Positions 9,826 through 19,643 of a stretch of 64,000 nt of DNA are shown piece by piece; position 1 is the first letter of the stretch; every line of letters starts with the position of its first letter. Both the position numbers and the translations under genes were made by a program. Origin of the DNA: an uncultured Ulvibacter sp. (GTDB lineage Bacteria > Bacteroidota > Bacteroidia > Flavobacteriales > Flavobacteriaceae); assembly GCA_943789105.1 (NCBI GenBank), contig CALSSW010000001.1, positions 372,001 to 436,000 of the forward strand, read 5' to 3'. The notes below the pieces were generated by a model, which saw only the letters and a program-made list of their open reading frames with translations, had not been told where the DNA came from and ran no database searches.

Positions 9826-10977
9826 ATGAGCAAAAAATTAGTTATACAAGTAAAGCGATGTTTTAAAGAGCAATTTAAAACAAATCCACTTGTTGTATTT
9901 TCACCCGGAAGAATCAATCTTATTGGTGAGCATACCGACTATAATGATGGCTTTGCATTTCCAGCAGCTATTAATAAGGGTATTGTTCTTGCTATAAGCA
10001 AAAGTGATTCAAAAGAAAGTTACGTTTTTGCTTTTAATAAAAATGAAATCCACAAATTCGAGACAAAGCATATTAAGCCTCTAAAAAATGGAGGTTGGAG
10101 AAATTATATGCTTGGTGTTGTTGCTGAGTTACGAGTTTTAGGTAAGGAAGTTGAAAGTTTTAATGCTGTTTTCGGTGGTAATATTCCTCAAGGCGCAGGC
10201 ATGTCCTCTTCAGCTGCTTTAGAGAATAGTTTTGTTTTTGGTATAAATGAATTATTTAATTTAGGTTTAACTAAACACGAAATGATTTTAGTATCTCAAA
10301 AAGCCGAACATAATTTTGCTGGTGTAAAATGCGGTATTATGGATCAATACGCAAGTATGTTTGGTCTAAAAAAGAGTGCACTTCTATTAGATTGCAGAAC
10401 TATAGAATCTCAAACTTATAAAATAGATTTTAAGGACTATAAATGGATGCTTATAAATACCAATGTAAAGCATGATTTATCTGAAAGTGAATATAATGAC
10501 AGACGTGAAGTATGCGAAAGAGTATCTGGTTTATTGCATCTAAATGCCTTGAGAGATGCTTCTAAAGAAGATATAGATCGCATAAAAAGTAACATTTCAG
10601 ACGAAGATTATCAAAAAGCGCTTTTCGTAATTAATGAAAATCAACGTGTAATACAGTTTTCTGAAGCTATAAAAAATGGAGATACAAAAGCTTTAGGTAA
10701 TTTGTTATGCCAATCTCATGAGGGTTTAAGCACCAAATATAAAGTCAGTTGTAAAGAATTAGATTTTCTTGTAGATAGAGCAAAAGAAAATCCTAATGTT
10801 TTAGGTTCTCGTATGATGGGAGGAGGCTTTGGCGGATGTACTATTAACCTTGTTAAAAAAGACGCATTTAAAACCTTTAAAAAAGAAGTCTCTAAAAATT
10901 TTAAGGCAGCATTTGAATATGATTGTGATGTGTATAGTGTAAAACTATCTAGAGGAACACAAATCATTAAAAAATAA
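9826..10977 (+). CDS. galK: Galactokinase
   Basis: SPGRINLIGEHTDYNDGFAFPAAI, PQGAGMSSSAALE, GSRMMGGGFGGC; ATG at 9826 preferred over ORF-track 9748. Confidence 0.95.
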   Translation: MSKKLVIQVKRCFKEQFKTNPLVVFSPGRINLIGEHTDYNDGFAFPAAINKGIVLAISKSDSKESYVFAFNKNEIHKFETKHIKPLKNGGWRNYMLGVVAELRVLGKEVESFNAVFGGNIPQGAGMSSSAALENSFVFGINELFNLGLTKHEMILVSQKAEHNFAGVKCGIMDQYASMFGLKKSALLLDCRTIESQTYKIDFKDYKWMLINTNVKHDLSESEYNDRREVCERVSGLLHLNALRDASKEDIDRIKSNISDEDYQKALFVINENQRVIQFSEAIKNGDTKALGNLLCQSHEGLSTKYKVSCKELDFLVDRAKENPNVLGSRMMGGGFGGCTINLVKKDAFKTFKKEVSKNFKAAFEYDCDVYSVKLSRGTQIIKK

Positions 10978-10988
10978 GAAAATCTAAA

Positions 10989-12008
10989 ATGAATACAAAT
11001 TTGCAAGACTACTCGCACAAGCGATTTAATATACTTACAGGAGAATGGGTTTTAGTCTCACCACATAGAGCTAAAAGGCCTTGGCAAGGACAAAAGGAGG
11101 AAATTTCTAATGAAAAGCGTCCAACTCACGATCCTACTTGTTATTTATGTGCTGGAAATACTAGGGTTAATGGTGAAGAAAACCCTAAGTATAATGACGT
11201 TTTTGTATTTATTAACGATTTTGCAGCCTTACAAACCACATCACCAAAGTTTGCTGTAAACGAGGGTTTATTAAAAGCTGAAAGTGAGCAAGGCATTTGT
11301 AAAGTAATATGCTTTAGTCCAGATCACTCTAAAAGTTTAGCAGATATGTCTGTTGAAAATATCAACAAAGTAGTTAAGACTTGGCAAAATCAATATACTG
11401 AGCTAGGTTCTAACAACATGATTAACTATGTTCAGATTTTTGAAAATAAAGGTGCTGTAATGGGTTGTAGTAATCCGCATCCGCACGGACAAATATGGAG
11501 TCAATCTACCCTACCTAATGAAGTAGATAAAAAAGACCAAAGACTAAAAGCATATTTCAGTAAGAACAACAGTAATTTACTAGGAGATTACTTAAAGCAA
11601 GAACTACAAGCAAATGAGCGCATCATTTATCAGAATGATGCTTTTGTGGTACTCACACCTTTTTGGGCCGTTTGGCCGTTTGAAACTATGATAGTTCCTA
11701 AAAAACAATGTGAAAACATCACAATGATTTCTCAACAAGATAGTTTAAACTTTGCTGATGCAATTTCTAAAACAACTAAAGCTTACGATAAATTGTTTAA
11801 TTGTTCGTTTCCTTATTCAAGTGGAATTCATCAATCTCCTACAAATGGAGAAATTAATGATCATTGGCGTTGGCATATGAGTTTTTATCCGCCATTATTA
11901 AGAAGTGCAACGGTTAAAAAATTTATGGTAGGATATGAAATGTTTGGATCCCCTCAACGAGATATTACACCAGAGCAAGCAGCCAAAAGACTAAGGGGCT
12001 TCATTTAA
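10989..12008 (+). CDS. galT: UDP-glucose--hexose-1-phosphate uridylyltransferase
   Basis: FNILTGEWVLVSPHRAKRPWQG; CYLC; GCSNPHPHGQIW active-site motif. Confidence 0.95.
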   Translation: MNTNLQDYSHKRFNILTGEWVLVSPHRAKRPWQGQKEEISNEKRPTHDPTCYLCAGNTRVNGEENPKYNDVFVFINDFAALQTTSPKFAVNEGLLKAESEQGICKVICFSPDHSKSLADMSVENINKVVKTWQNQYTELGSNNMINYVQIFENKGAVMGCSNPHPHGQIWSQSTLPNEVDKKDQRLKAYFSKNNSNLLGDYLKQELQANERIIYQNDAFVVLTPFWAVWPFETMIVPKKQCENITMISQQDSLNFADAISKTTKAYDKLFNCSFPYSSGIHQSPTNGEINDHWRWHMSFYPPLLRSATVKKFMVGYEMFGSPQRDITPEQAAKRLRGFI

Positions 12009-13348
12009 TTCTTATATTTAAGCACTAAAATGGTGTCTATATCGTCTATTTCACTTTCATCTAAAGTGACTATTAACCCATTATTTTTAAATTTAAAATC
12101 TACTTTATTTCCAGATTTAAAATATCTGAAACTATTTATGTTTGGACTGTAGTTTTCGATGATATAGGTTTTTTTATTGTCATCCAAAATGTGAAAATAA
12201 ACTGTGTTTCCCGATCTTGTTGATGCAATTTCATCTGTAGTTTTTATAGGACCGCCTCTAGTTTTGTATACAGTTTTTCCATAAATTTTTAACCACTCCC
12301 CAACCTGCTTCAAAACACTAATGTTTTGGTCTTGAATTCTTCCATTAGGCATTGGTCCAACATTTAACAATAGGTTACTATTGTATCCTGCTGCTTTAAC
12401 TAAATATTGAACTATTTTTTTCTTTGACTTGTATGTCCTGTCCTTGAGATTGAATCCCCATGACCCATTAATTGTCTCACAAACTTCTAATGGCAATTGG
12501 CCAATATTTTCAGCTTTTGTTGCAAATGATTTTGTATTTCTTCCTGGCAAATCTTTTTCAAACATTTGAAAATCTTCCCCCGGATTAGGTGCTAAGTGAT
12601 GATTACTACCTATTAATGCTTGGGGCTGCAGTTTATGAATCAAACCATAAATTTCATCTAGCTTGAAATCCATGTTTTCATTTACTAGCTCTTTTTTTCC
12701 GTTTTTATTAATTTTAAATTCAAATTGATCCCATTGACCATCAAACCAAATGCCAGCGATTTCTCCATAATTAGTTAAAAGTTCCGTTAGTTGAGCTTTC
12801 ATAAAATCGATATAATCGTTCCAATCTCCCTCTTTTCTTCCGTCAATACCTAAACCTGTTTTTCCTCTTGGGTAGTAATCATCTCGATACCAATCAAGTT
12901 GAGAATAATAGAAGAATATTTTTAAGCCATGTTTATTACATGCGTCTGTTAACATCTTAATTATATCTCTTCCATAGGGAGTTTTTTGAACAATATTAAA
13001 AGCAGATGCATTAGAGTCAAACATTGAAAAACCATCATGGTGTCTTGTGGTTATTGTAATATATTTCATACCAGCATCTTTTGCCATTAAAACCCATTGA
13101 TCTGCATCAAAATAGGCAGGATTAAAAAATGTAGCTAGTTTGTTATATTCTGATATGGAGATATTTTGTTTGTTCATTACCCACTCTCCATCGCCCAAGA
13201 CACTATATATTCCCCAATGAATAAATAATCCAAATTTGGCGTCTTGAAACCATTCTCTTGCCTGAATATTATCTTTTGATGGAATATAGTTTTCTTGGGA
13301 AAAGCACAATGGAGTTAATAAACACAGAAACAGAAATTTCTTCATCAT
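12005..13348 (-). CDS. Alpha-L-fucosidase (GH29), signal peptide
   Basis: WFQDAKFGLFIHWGIYSVLG, TRHHDGFSMFDS, GIWFDGQWD, LLLNVGPMPNGRI; N-terminal MMKKFLFLCLLTPLCFS. Confidence 0.92.
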   Translation of the reverse strand: MMKKFLFLCLLTPLCFSQENYIPSKDNIQAREWFQDAKFGLFIHWGIYSVLGDGEWVMNKQNISISEYNKLATFFNPAYFDADQWVLMAKDAGMKYITITTRHHDGFSMFDSNASAFNIVQKTPYGRDIIKMLTDACNKHGLKIFFYYSQLDWYRDDYYPRGKTGLGIDGRKEGDWNDYIDFMKAQLTELLTNYGEIAGIWFDGQWDQFEFKINKNGKKELVNENMDFKLDEIYGLIHKLQPQALIGSNHHLAPNPGEDFQMFEKDLPGRNTKSFATKAENIGQLPLEVCETINGSWGFNLKDRTYKSKKKIVQYLVKAAGYNSNLLLNVGPMPNGRIQDQNISVLKQVGEWLKIYGKTVYKTRGGPIKTTDEIASTRSGNTVYFHILDDNKKTYIIENYSPNINSFRYFKSGNKVDFKFKNNGLIVTLDESEIDDIDTILVLKYKN

Positions 13349-13512
13349 AATATTTTTATTAAAATTAATTTAAGAAAAAAGCCTGTGCCTTGAACAGATG
13401 TTTTATTCTTAAATGACTAAAAATAGAGTTTTTATGACTTTATGAATACAATTATTGGTTTATTTTCAAAATATATCTCCAAAAATAAATTGCAATTTTT
13501 GGAGATAATTAG

Positions 13513-13595
13513 TACCCGGAATGGGACTTGAACCCACACGCAACAAGTGCACACGGCCCTCAACCGTGCCTGTCTACCAATTCCAGCACCCGGGT
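13513..13595 (-). tRNA. tRNA-Leu (anticodon GAG)
   Basis: ACCCGGGTGCTGGAATTGGTAGACAGGCACGGTTGAGGGCCGTG...GGGTTCAAGTCCCATTCCGGGTA; acceptor, anticodon and T arms pair; type-II variable arm. Confidence 0.93.
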
Positions 13596-13627
13596 GTATT
13601 CTATACCAAAATTGAGGTGCATAGAAA

Positions 13628-13661
13628 CAAAAAAAGTTAAACCATTAGGCTTAACTTTTTA
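13628..13661 (-). terminator. Hairpin with U-tract between the two tRNAs
   Basis: AAAAAGTTAAGCC-TAAT-GGTTTAACTTTTT on minus strand. Confidence 0.65.
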
Positions 13662-13662
13662 G

Positions 13663-13735
13663 TGACCAGTCTGGGGCTCGAACCCAGGACCACCTCCTTA
13701 AAAGGGAGGTGCTCTACCAACTGAGCTAACTGGTC
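13663..13735 (-). tRNA. tRNA-Lys (anticodon TTT)
   Basis: GACCAGTTAGCTCAGTTGGTAGAGCACCTCCCTTTTAAGGAGGTGGTCCTGGGTTCGAGCCCCAGACTGGTCA, full cloverleaf. Confidence 0.95.
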
Positions 13736-13893
13736 AAAATTTCAATTTTTTTTAATAAACTTTACAAACTAAATAAGTTTGGCTAAGCGAGTGCAAATAT
13801 ACTATCAATATATTTATCTTTCAAAGCATTTTAAAATAAATTTAAACTTTATTTGTAAACCTTTATATTACAATAAATAACAATTAAAATTTC

Positions 13894-14415
13894 ATGAAAA
13901 TAGTGCTTTTAGGATACATGGGTAGCGGTAAAACAGTTGTTGCAAAACAATTGGCAACGGCCTTACACTACTCTTTTGTTGATTTGGACATAGCTATTGA
14001 AGAAGATCAAAAACTTCCCCTTAAACAATTATTTGAAAACAAAGGAGAACTCTATTTTAGATCAAAAGAAGGGCTTGTATTAAACTCCTTACTAAAGGGT
14101 TCTGAAAATGTAGTTTTAGCCTTGGGTGGTGGCACCCCATGTTATGGTGATGTGATGCAAAAACTAACACATACCCAAGATGTTTTAACCATATACCTTA
14201 ACACAAAGATAGACACCCTGACAAACCGCTTGTTTTTGCAGCTTCAAACAAGGCCTTTAATTTCTCATATTTCTGATAAAGAAGTATTACGAGATTTTAT
14301 ACGCAAACACCTCTTTGAGAGAGGTTTTTATTACCAACAAGCGCATTATAAAATTGCGGTAGATCAAAAATCTGTTCAAGAAATAGTAAGAGAAATAGTG
14401 GCACTTTTATTCTAA
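13894..14415 (+). CDS. aroK: Shikimate kinase
   Basis: LLGYMGSGKTVVAKQLA P-loop, DLDIAIEE, LALGGGTPCY, TRPL. Confidence 0.92.
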   Translation: MKIVLLGYMGSGKTVVAKQLATALHYSFVDLDIAIEEDQKLPLKQLFENKGELYFRSKEGLVLNSLLKGSENVVLALGGGTPCYGDVMQKLTHTQDVLTIYLNTKIDTLTNRLFLQLQTRPLISHISDKEVLRDFIRKHLFERGFYYQQAHYKIAVDQKSVQEIVREIVALLF

Positions 14416-14919
14416 AATAGCACGATTATTTCCTGGCTCGAATATCACTGCAACATTCTCATTAATTGAGGTAGACAAAGAAATGCCTTTGTAATCTGCT
14501 TTTATAGGATATTTTTTATGATTTCTATCTACAAGTACTGCCGTTTTAAACTGTTTAAGAGGGACCTCCAAAAAATGCTTTACAGCATAAATTAAGGTGG
14601 TTCCAGAGTGCAGCACATCATCAACTAGTAGCAACGATTTATTTTGATAGTCTTTTGGTTTTAATGATGTGGTAATAGGTTTGATAGGATTTTTTTTATC
14701 CATGGTTACTTTGCAAAGCGTAACTTTTATGGGTGAGATTTTTTCTACGGCGGTTTTTAATTTTTCTGCAAAAATGTAACCGTTTGTCTTAATACCGGCA
14801 ATAATTACTTCTTCTTGAGAAATATTAGCCTCATATATTTGATATGCAATGCGTTTTAATTTATGAGCTATTTCTTTTTTGCCAAGAATTATTGTTTCTG
14901 TTGATGCCATTGGGTACAT
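14407..14919 (-). CDS. Phosphoribosyltransferase family protein (PyrR-like)
   Basis: LLLVDDVLHSGTT PRPP-binding motif, AVLVDR. Confidence 0.8.
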   Translation of the reverse strand: MYPMASTETIILGKKEIAHKLKRIAYQIYEANISQEEVIIAGIKTNGYIFAEKLKTAVEKISPIKVTLCKVTMDKKNPIKPITTSLKPKDYQNKSLLLVDDVLHSGTTLIYAVKHFLEVPLKQFKTAVLVDRNHKKYPIKADYKGISLSTSINENVAVIFEPGNNRAILE

Positions 14920-14961
14920 TATGTTTGTATTAATTTCAAAGATAGTAAAAGATACCTTGGT

Positions 14962-15333
14962 TTATTCTTCTTCTTTTTTATAGTCTTCTATGTCTCTTCT
15001 GTCCTTTTTGGTGGGTCTTCCCATGCCTCTTTTTCTGTAATATTCTTTTGAATATTTTAATAATTCTTGATGTTGGAAGGCCTCTTTAGGTGTGGTGTCT
15101 ACTCTGTATAGGTCAACGAGTTTTGGGCCCACTCTACTTTTTGGAACCTCTATAACTTTTAGGGTGTAATTTACTTGATTTTTTCTAACTGTAACATTGT
15201 CTGCGGGATAGACGTCTCTAGAGGGCTTGACTGTTGCATTGTTTATACGCACAGCTCCCTTTTTACAGGCTTGTGTTGCAATGCTTCTTGTTTTGAAGTA
15301 CCGTACAGACCATAAATATTTATCTATCCTCAT
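14962..15333 (-). CDS. RNA-binding S4 domain protein (Hsp15-like)
   Basis: MRIDKYLWSVRYFKTRSIATQACKKGAVRIN S4 motif, basic C-terminus. Confidence 0.87.
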   Translation of the reverse strand: MRIDKYLWSVRYFKTRSIATQACKKGAVRINNATVKPSRDVYPADNVTVRKNQVNYTLKVIEVPKSRVGPKLVDLYRVDTTPKEAFQHQELLKYSKEYYRKRGMGRPTKKDRRDIEDYKKEEE

Positions 15334-15412
15334 ACATTTTTAGTTAAATTGTATATTAACAATACAACAAAAATAACTGAAAATTGTATCTTGCACACTA
15401 AAATAAACAACT

Positions 15413-16357
15413 GTGAAAAATTTAAAATTTCTACTACCTATAGTTGCCTTAACATTGCTTTTAGTAACTGCTTGTGATAATGACGATGATAGCTCACAAG
15501 ACAACTTCATACCAGCCCGTGATAGAGCCGAGGAAAATATTGATTCAACATTTGAGGTAGAACGTTATTTAACCACTCATTTTTACAACTATGATGAGTT
15601 TGAAAACCCGCCAGCAGGCTTTGATTTTAAAATACGGTTTGATACCATTGCTGGTGCAAACGCAGATAAAATACCATTAATACAGCATCCCAACTTATAT
15701 TCTAAAATGGTGCAGGACAGGGTCAATGAAGATGTATCTTATAAATTATATTACTTAAAGGTGATTGAAGGCCAGGGGGATCAACCAAGTTTCCCAGACA
15801 TTGTAAGAATAAACTACGAGGGTACCTATGTAGTTGATGAAGAAGGTATAAACGAAAACAAGCTCTTTGATAGTTCTGTTACTCCAATTCAGTTCGATTT
15901 GACTTCTATTGTAAATGGCCTTCAAGATGCGCTCATAGAATTTAAAGCCGCCACTGGTTTTATTAATAATGCTGACGGTACTGTAACCTATGAAGGTTTT
16001 GGAGTAGGAGCTGTGTTTATGCAAAGCGGTTTAGGGTATTACGTGAACCCTCCTCCTGGATCTGCAGTAACTATTCCTGTGTATTCCCAGCTTATTTTTA
16101 CATTTCAGTTATTTGAAACTGAAATTGGAGACCAAGATGGTGACGGTGTACCTTCTGTTTTAGAGGATGTAAATGGTAACGGATTAGAAGAAGATGACGA
16201 TACAGACTCAGATAACCGAAGCAACTACGTTGATCCAGATGATGATGGAGACGGAAGACCTACAGAAGATGAAATAGAAATAAATGATGATGGTACTATC
16301 ACATTTCCAGATACAGATGGAGATGGTGTTGCTGATTATCTAGACTCAGATAGTTAA
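15413..16357 (+). CDS. FKBP-type peptidyl-prolyl isomerase-like lipoprotein with Asp-rich (TSP3/Ca-binding-like) C-terminal tail
   Basis: GTG start; LLLVTACDND lipobox; FKBP-like core; C-term DQDGDGVPSVLEDVNGNG...DPDDDGDGRPTEDE...DTDGDGVADYLDSDS. Confidence 0.75.
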   Translation: MKNLKFLLPIVALTLLLVTACDNDDDSSQDNFIPARDRAEENIDSTFEVERYLTTHFYNYDEFENPPAGFDFKIRFDTIAGANADKIPLIQHPNLYSKMVQDRVNEDVSYKLYYLKVIEGQGDQPSFPDIVRINYEGTYVVDEEGINENKLFDSSVTPIQFDLTSIVNGLQDALIEFKAATGFINNADGTVTYEGFGVGAVFMQSGLGYYVNPPPGSAVTIPVYSQLIFTFQLFETEIGDQDGDGVPSVLEDVNGNGLEEDDDTDSDNRSNYVDPDDDGDGRPTEDEIEINDDGTITFPDTDGDGVADYLDSDS

Positions 16358-16389
16358 TCTTTATTTTCTTTACATACGAGCAAAAAAAA

Positions 16390-16426
16390 GACGCTTTAAG
16401 ACTATTTCTTAAAGCGTTTTTTTAAA
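16390..16426. terminator. Bidirectional intrinsic terminator
   Basis: ACGCTTTAAG-ACTATTT-CTTAAAGCGT TTTTTT between convergent genes. Confidence 0.8.
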
Positions 16427-16442
16427 GTTTTAAAGGTTATTG

Positions 16443-17396
16443 TTATTTTCTTGCAACGACCTTTGTTGCAGCCTTAACAATTGCAGCGGCGTTTAAGCCG
16501 TATTTTTCCATTAATTGATCTGGTGTTCCAGATTCTCCAAAGGTATCCTGGGTAGCGACAAACTCTTGTGGCACAGGATGATTTTCTGCTAAAATCCTAG
16601 AAACACTTTCTCCCAGTCCGCCAAGGTAGTTATGCTCTTCTGCAGTAACCACACAGCCGGTAATAGCAACTCTCTTCAAAATTGCAGCAGCATCAAGTGG
16701 TTTTATGGTATGAATATTTATAACCCCAGCGCTAATACCCTTCTCTTGTAATGTTTTACAAGCCTCGAGCGCTTCCCAAACCAGATGTCCTGTGGCAATA
16801 ATAGTAACATCTGTACCTTCTTGAAGCTCCACTGCTTTACCAATAGTAAAGCTGCTATTTTCTGGGGTAAAGTTGGCTACTTTTGGCCTTCCAAAGCGCA
16901 AGTATACCGGCCCATCATAATCTGCAATGGCAATTGTTGCTGCCTTTGTTTGATTGTAATCACAGGTATTAATTACCGTCATACCTGGCAGCATTTTCAT
17001 CAAGCCAAGATCTTCAAGTATTTGGTGTGTTGCGCCATCCTCTCCAAGGGTAACCCCTGCGTGAGATGCACATATTTTTACATTTTTACCACTGTATGCA
17101 ATGCTTTGACGTATTTGGTCATAAACCCTTCCGGTAGAGAAGTTAGCGAAAGTACCTGTAAAGGGTATCTTACCTCCAATGGTCAGGCCAGCAGCCATTC
17201 CCATCATGTTTGCCTCTGCGATACCAACTTGGAAGAAGCGCTGAGGATGATTTGCTTTAAATGCGTCCATTTTTAAAGACCCTGTTAAATCTGCACAAAG
17301 TGCCACCACATTTTCATTGGTCTTTCCAAGCTCGGTAAGTCCTGCTCCAAAACCAGATCGTGTATCCTTTTTTCCTGTGTCTATATATGTTTTCAT
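16443..17396 (-). CDS. Transketolase, C-terminal (Pyr/C) subunit
   Basis: RSGFGAGLTELGKTNENVVALCADLTGS, FFQVGIAEANMMGMAAGLT, GATHQ, YLRFGRP. Confidence 0.92.
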   Translation of the reverse strand: MKTYIDTGKKDTRSGFGAGLTELGKTNENVVALCADLTGSLKMDAFKANHPQRFFQVGIAEANMMGMAAGLTIGGKIPFTGTFANFSTGRVYDQIRQSIAYSGKNVKICASHAGVTLGEDGATHQILEDLGLMKMLPGMTVINTCDYNQTKAATIAIADYDGPVYLRFGRPKVANFTPENSSFTIGKAVELQEGTDVTIIATGHLVWEALEACKTLQEKGISAGVINIHTIKPLDAAAILKRVAITGCVVTAEEHNYLGGLGESVSRILAENHPVPQEFVATQDTFGESGTPDQLMEKYGLNAAAIVKAATKVVARK

Positions 17397-17416
17397 AATA
17401 TTATGGTAGTAGCTTA

Positions 17417-18286
17417 TTAATAATCTCCTAAGGTTTCTGAGTTTTGAGCAAGTGCAGATGCAAGCTGCTCGTCATTGGGTGCTTTTCCGTGCCAAGCATG
17501 AGTATGCATCATGAAATCAACCCCATTACCCATTACTGTTTGTAGCAATACACAAACAGGTTTTCCTTGACCCGTTTTAGCTTTGGCACGTTCCATACCC
17601 TCTAAAATAGCTTGTATGTCATTTCCTTGTTCTATGGTAATTACTTCCCAACCAAAGGCTTCAAATTTTCCCTTTACATTTCCTAGAGGTAAAACTGTAT
17701 CTGTAGATCCGTCAATTTGTTGCCCGTTTAAATCTACCGTTACAATCAAGTTGTCTACTTTGTTTCCAGAGGCGTACATAATTGCTTCCCAGTTTTGACC
17801 TTCCTGCAATTCTCCATCACCACACAGGGCATAGACAATATGGTTGTCATTGTTTAATTTTTTTGCTGCTGCTGCACCAATAGCCACAGAAATTCCTTGT
17901 CCAAGTGATCCAGATGCGATCCTAATACCAGGTAATCCTTCGTGTGTGGTTGGGTGTCCTTGTAGCCTTGAGTTAAGAAGCCTAAAGGTGTTTAATTCCT
18001 CTACTGGGAAATACCCAGAGCGTGCCAAAACGCTATAAAAAACAGGTGAGATATGCCCGTTAGACAAAAAGAAAATGTCTTCTTGGTTTCCGTCCATATT
18101 AAATCCTTCTTTGCGCTGCAGCACTTGTTGATAAAGTGCTACAAGAAACTCTGCGCAGCCTAGAGATCCTCCAGGATGGCCAGAATTTACTTTATGTACT
18201 TGTCTTACAATATCTCTACGCACTTGGGTAACAAATGCTTCTAATTGGGTAATATCTGCCATGGTATATTTTGGTTTCTTGCTCAA
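17417..18286 (-). CDS. Transketolase, N-terminal (TPP) subunit
   Basis: NSGHPGGSLGCAEFLVALY, GSLGQGISVAIGAA, CGDGELQEGQNWEA. Confidence 0.92.
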   Translation of the reverse strand: MSKKPKYTMADITQLEAFVTQVRRDIVRQVHKVNSGHPGGSLGCAEFLVALYQQVLQRKEGFNMDGNQEDIFFLSNGHISPVFYSVLARSGYFPVEELNTFRLLNSRLQGHPTTHEGLPGIRIASGSLGQGISVAIGAAAAKKLNNDNHIVYALCGDGELQEGQNWEAIMYASGNKVDNLIVTVDLNGQQIDGSTDTVLPLGNVKGKFEAFGWEVITIEQGNDIQAILEGMERAKAKTGQGKPVCVLLQTVMGNGVDFMMHTHAWHGKAPNDEQLASALAQNSETLGDY

Positions 18287-18473
18287 AAATACTTCTTTAA
18301 AGGCCTAAGAAAAAGAAGTGCCAAATGAGGTTATTAACGATTTTTAAGTTTTAGTTAACATTGTTGCATTGTTTTTAATTTTGACAATCAATTAGACATT
18401 ATTTTAGTAGTATTTGTTTCTCTATCCATCAAAAAAAATGTCATTTACTCCTTCGTACTTCCTGCAGCAAATG

Positions 18474-18481
18474 TATCTTTG
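18474..18481 (+). promoter_or_regulatory. Candidate -7 element TATCTTTG upstream of tgt
   Basis: Exact TAnnTTTG match 22 nt before ATG. Confidence 0.4.
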
Positions 18482-18501
18482 ACTATTGATTAAAACATCA
18501 C

Positions 18502-19632
18502 ATGGATTTTAAACTCGAAGCTATAGATATACAAGGGCAAGCCCGCGCTGGTTCCATTACACTAGATCACGGAACAATTCAAACTCCAATATTCATGCCT
18601 GTTGGTACTGTAGGGACCGTCAAAGGGGTCCATCAAAAAGAATTGCGTGAACAAATTAATCCAGATGTTATTCTAGGTAATACCTATCATTTATATTTAC
18701 GCCCAGGAACAAAAATTCTTGAAAAAGCGGGGGGGCTTCACAAGTTCATGAACTGGGAGAGAAACATCCTTACAGACTCTGGAGGGTATCAAGTTTATTC
18801 TCTCTCAGACAACAGAAAAATTAAAGAAGAAGGAGTGAAGTTTAAATCTCACATAGATGGAAGTTATCATTTTTTTACGCCTGAGAATGTGATGGAGGTT
18901 CAGCGAAGTATTGGAGCAGATATTATTATGGCCTTTGATGAGTGCACACCCTACCCTTGTGATTATAATTACGCCAAAAGGTCTATGCACATGACTCATC
19001 GTTGGTTAGAGCGTTGTTTAACTCATCTTGAGAAGACTCCCTTTATGTATGATTATACACAAACTTTCTTTCCTATTGTACAGGGAAGTACCTATAAAGA
19101 TTTACGCAAACAATCTGCAGAGTATATTGCCTCAGTAGGGGCGCAGGGTAATGCTATTGGCGGTTTGTCTGTAGGGGAGCCTGCCCATGAGATGTATGAA
19201 ATGACCCAGGTGGTTACGGATATTTTACCCAAAGATAAGCCTCGGTATTTAATGGGGGTAGGAACTCCAATTAACTTACTAGAGAATATCGCCCTGGGTA
19301 TTGACATGTTTGACTGCGTGATGCCCACTAGAAATGGTAGAAATGGGATGCTTTTTACTGCACATGGAACAATCAACATTAAAAATAAAAAATGGGAGGC
19401 AGATTTTAGTGCGATTGATGACATGGCAATAACATGGGTAGATACAGAGTATAGCAAAGCTTATTTACGTCATTTATTTACTGTAAATGAAATGTTAGGC
19501 AGGCAAATTGCCACCATACACAACCTTGGTTTTTATTTATGGTTGGTGCGTGAGGCTAGAAAACATATCTTAGCAGGAGATTACACGCCCTGGAAAAACA
19601 TGATGGTACAACAAATGGATAAAAGGCTATAA
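18502..19632 (+). CDS. tgt: Queuine tRNA-ribosyltransferase
   Basis: TPIFMPVGTVGTVKGV, LTDSGGYQVYSL, GGLSVGEP, DCVMPTRNGRNG. Confidence 0.95.
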   Translation: MDFKLEAIDIQGQARAGSITLDHGTIQTPIFMPVGTVGTVKGVHQKELREQINPDVILGNTYHLYLRPGTKILEKAGGLHKFMNWERNILTDSGGYQVYSLSDNRKIKEEGVKFKSHIDGSYHFFTPENVMEVQRSIGADIIMAFDECTPYPCDYNYAKRSMHMTHRWLERCLTHLEKTPFMYDYTQTFFPIVQGSTYKDLRKQSAEYIASVGAQGNAIGGLSVGEPAHEMYEMTQVVTDILPKDKPRYLMGVGTPINLLENIALGIDMFDCVMPTRNGRNGMLFTAHGTINIKNKKWEADFSAIDDMAITWVDTEYSKAYLRHLFTVNEMLGRQIATIHNLGFYLWLVREARKHILAGDYTPWKNMMVQQMDKRL

Positions 19633-19643
19633 GGCCATATACA

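Noticed and set aside
16785-17276. 163-aa plus-strand ORF antisense to transketolase C-subunit
   Set aside because: Fully overlaps an intact conserved gene; composition is that of an antisense shadow ORF.
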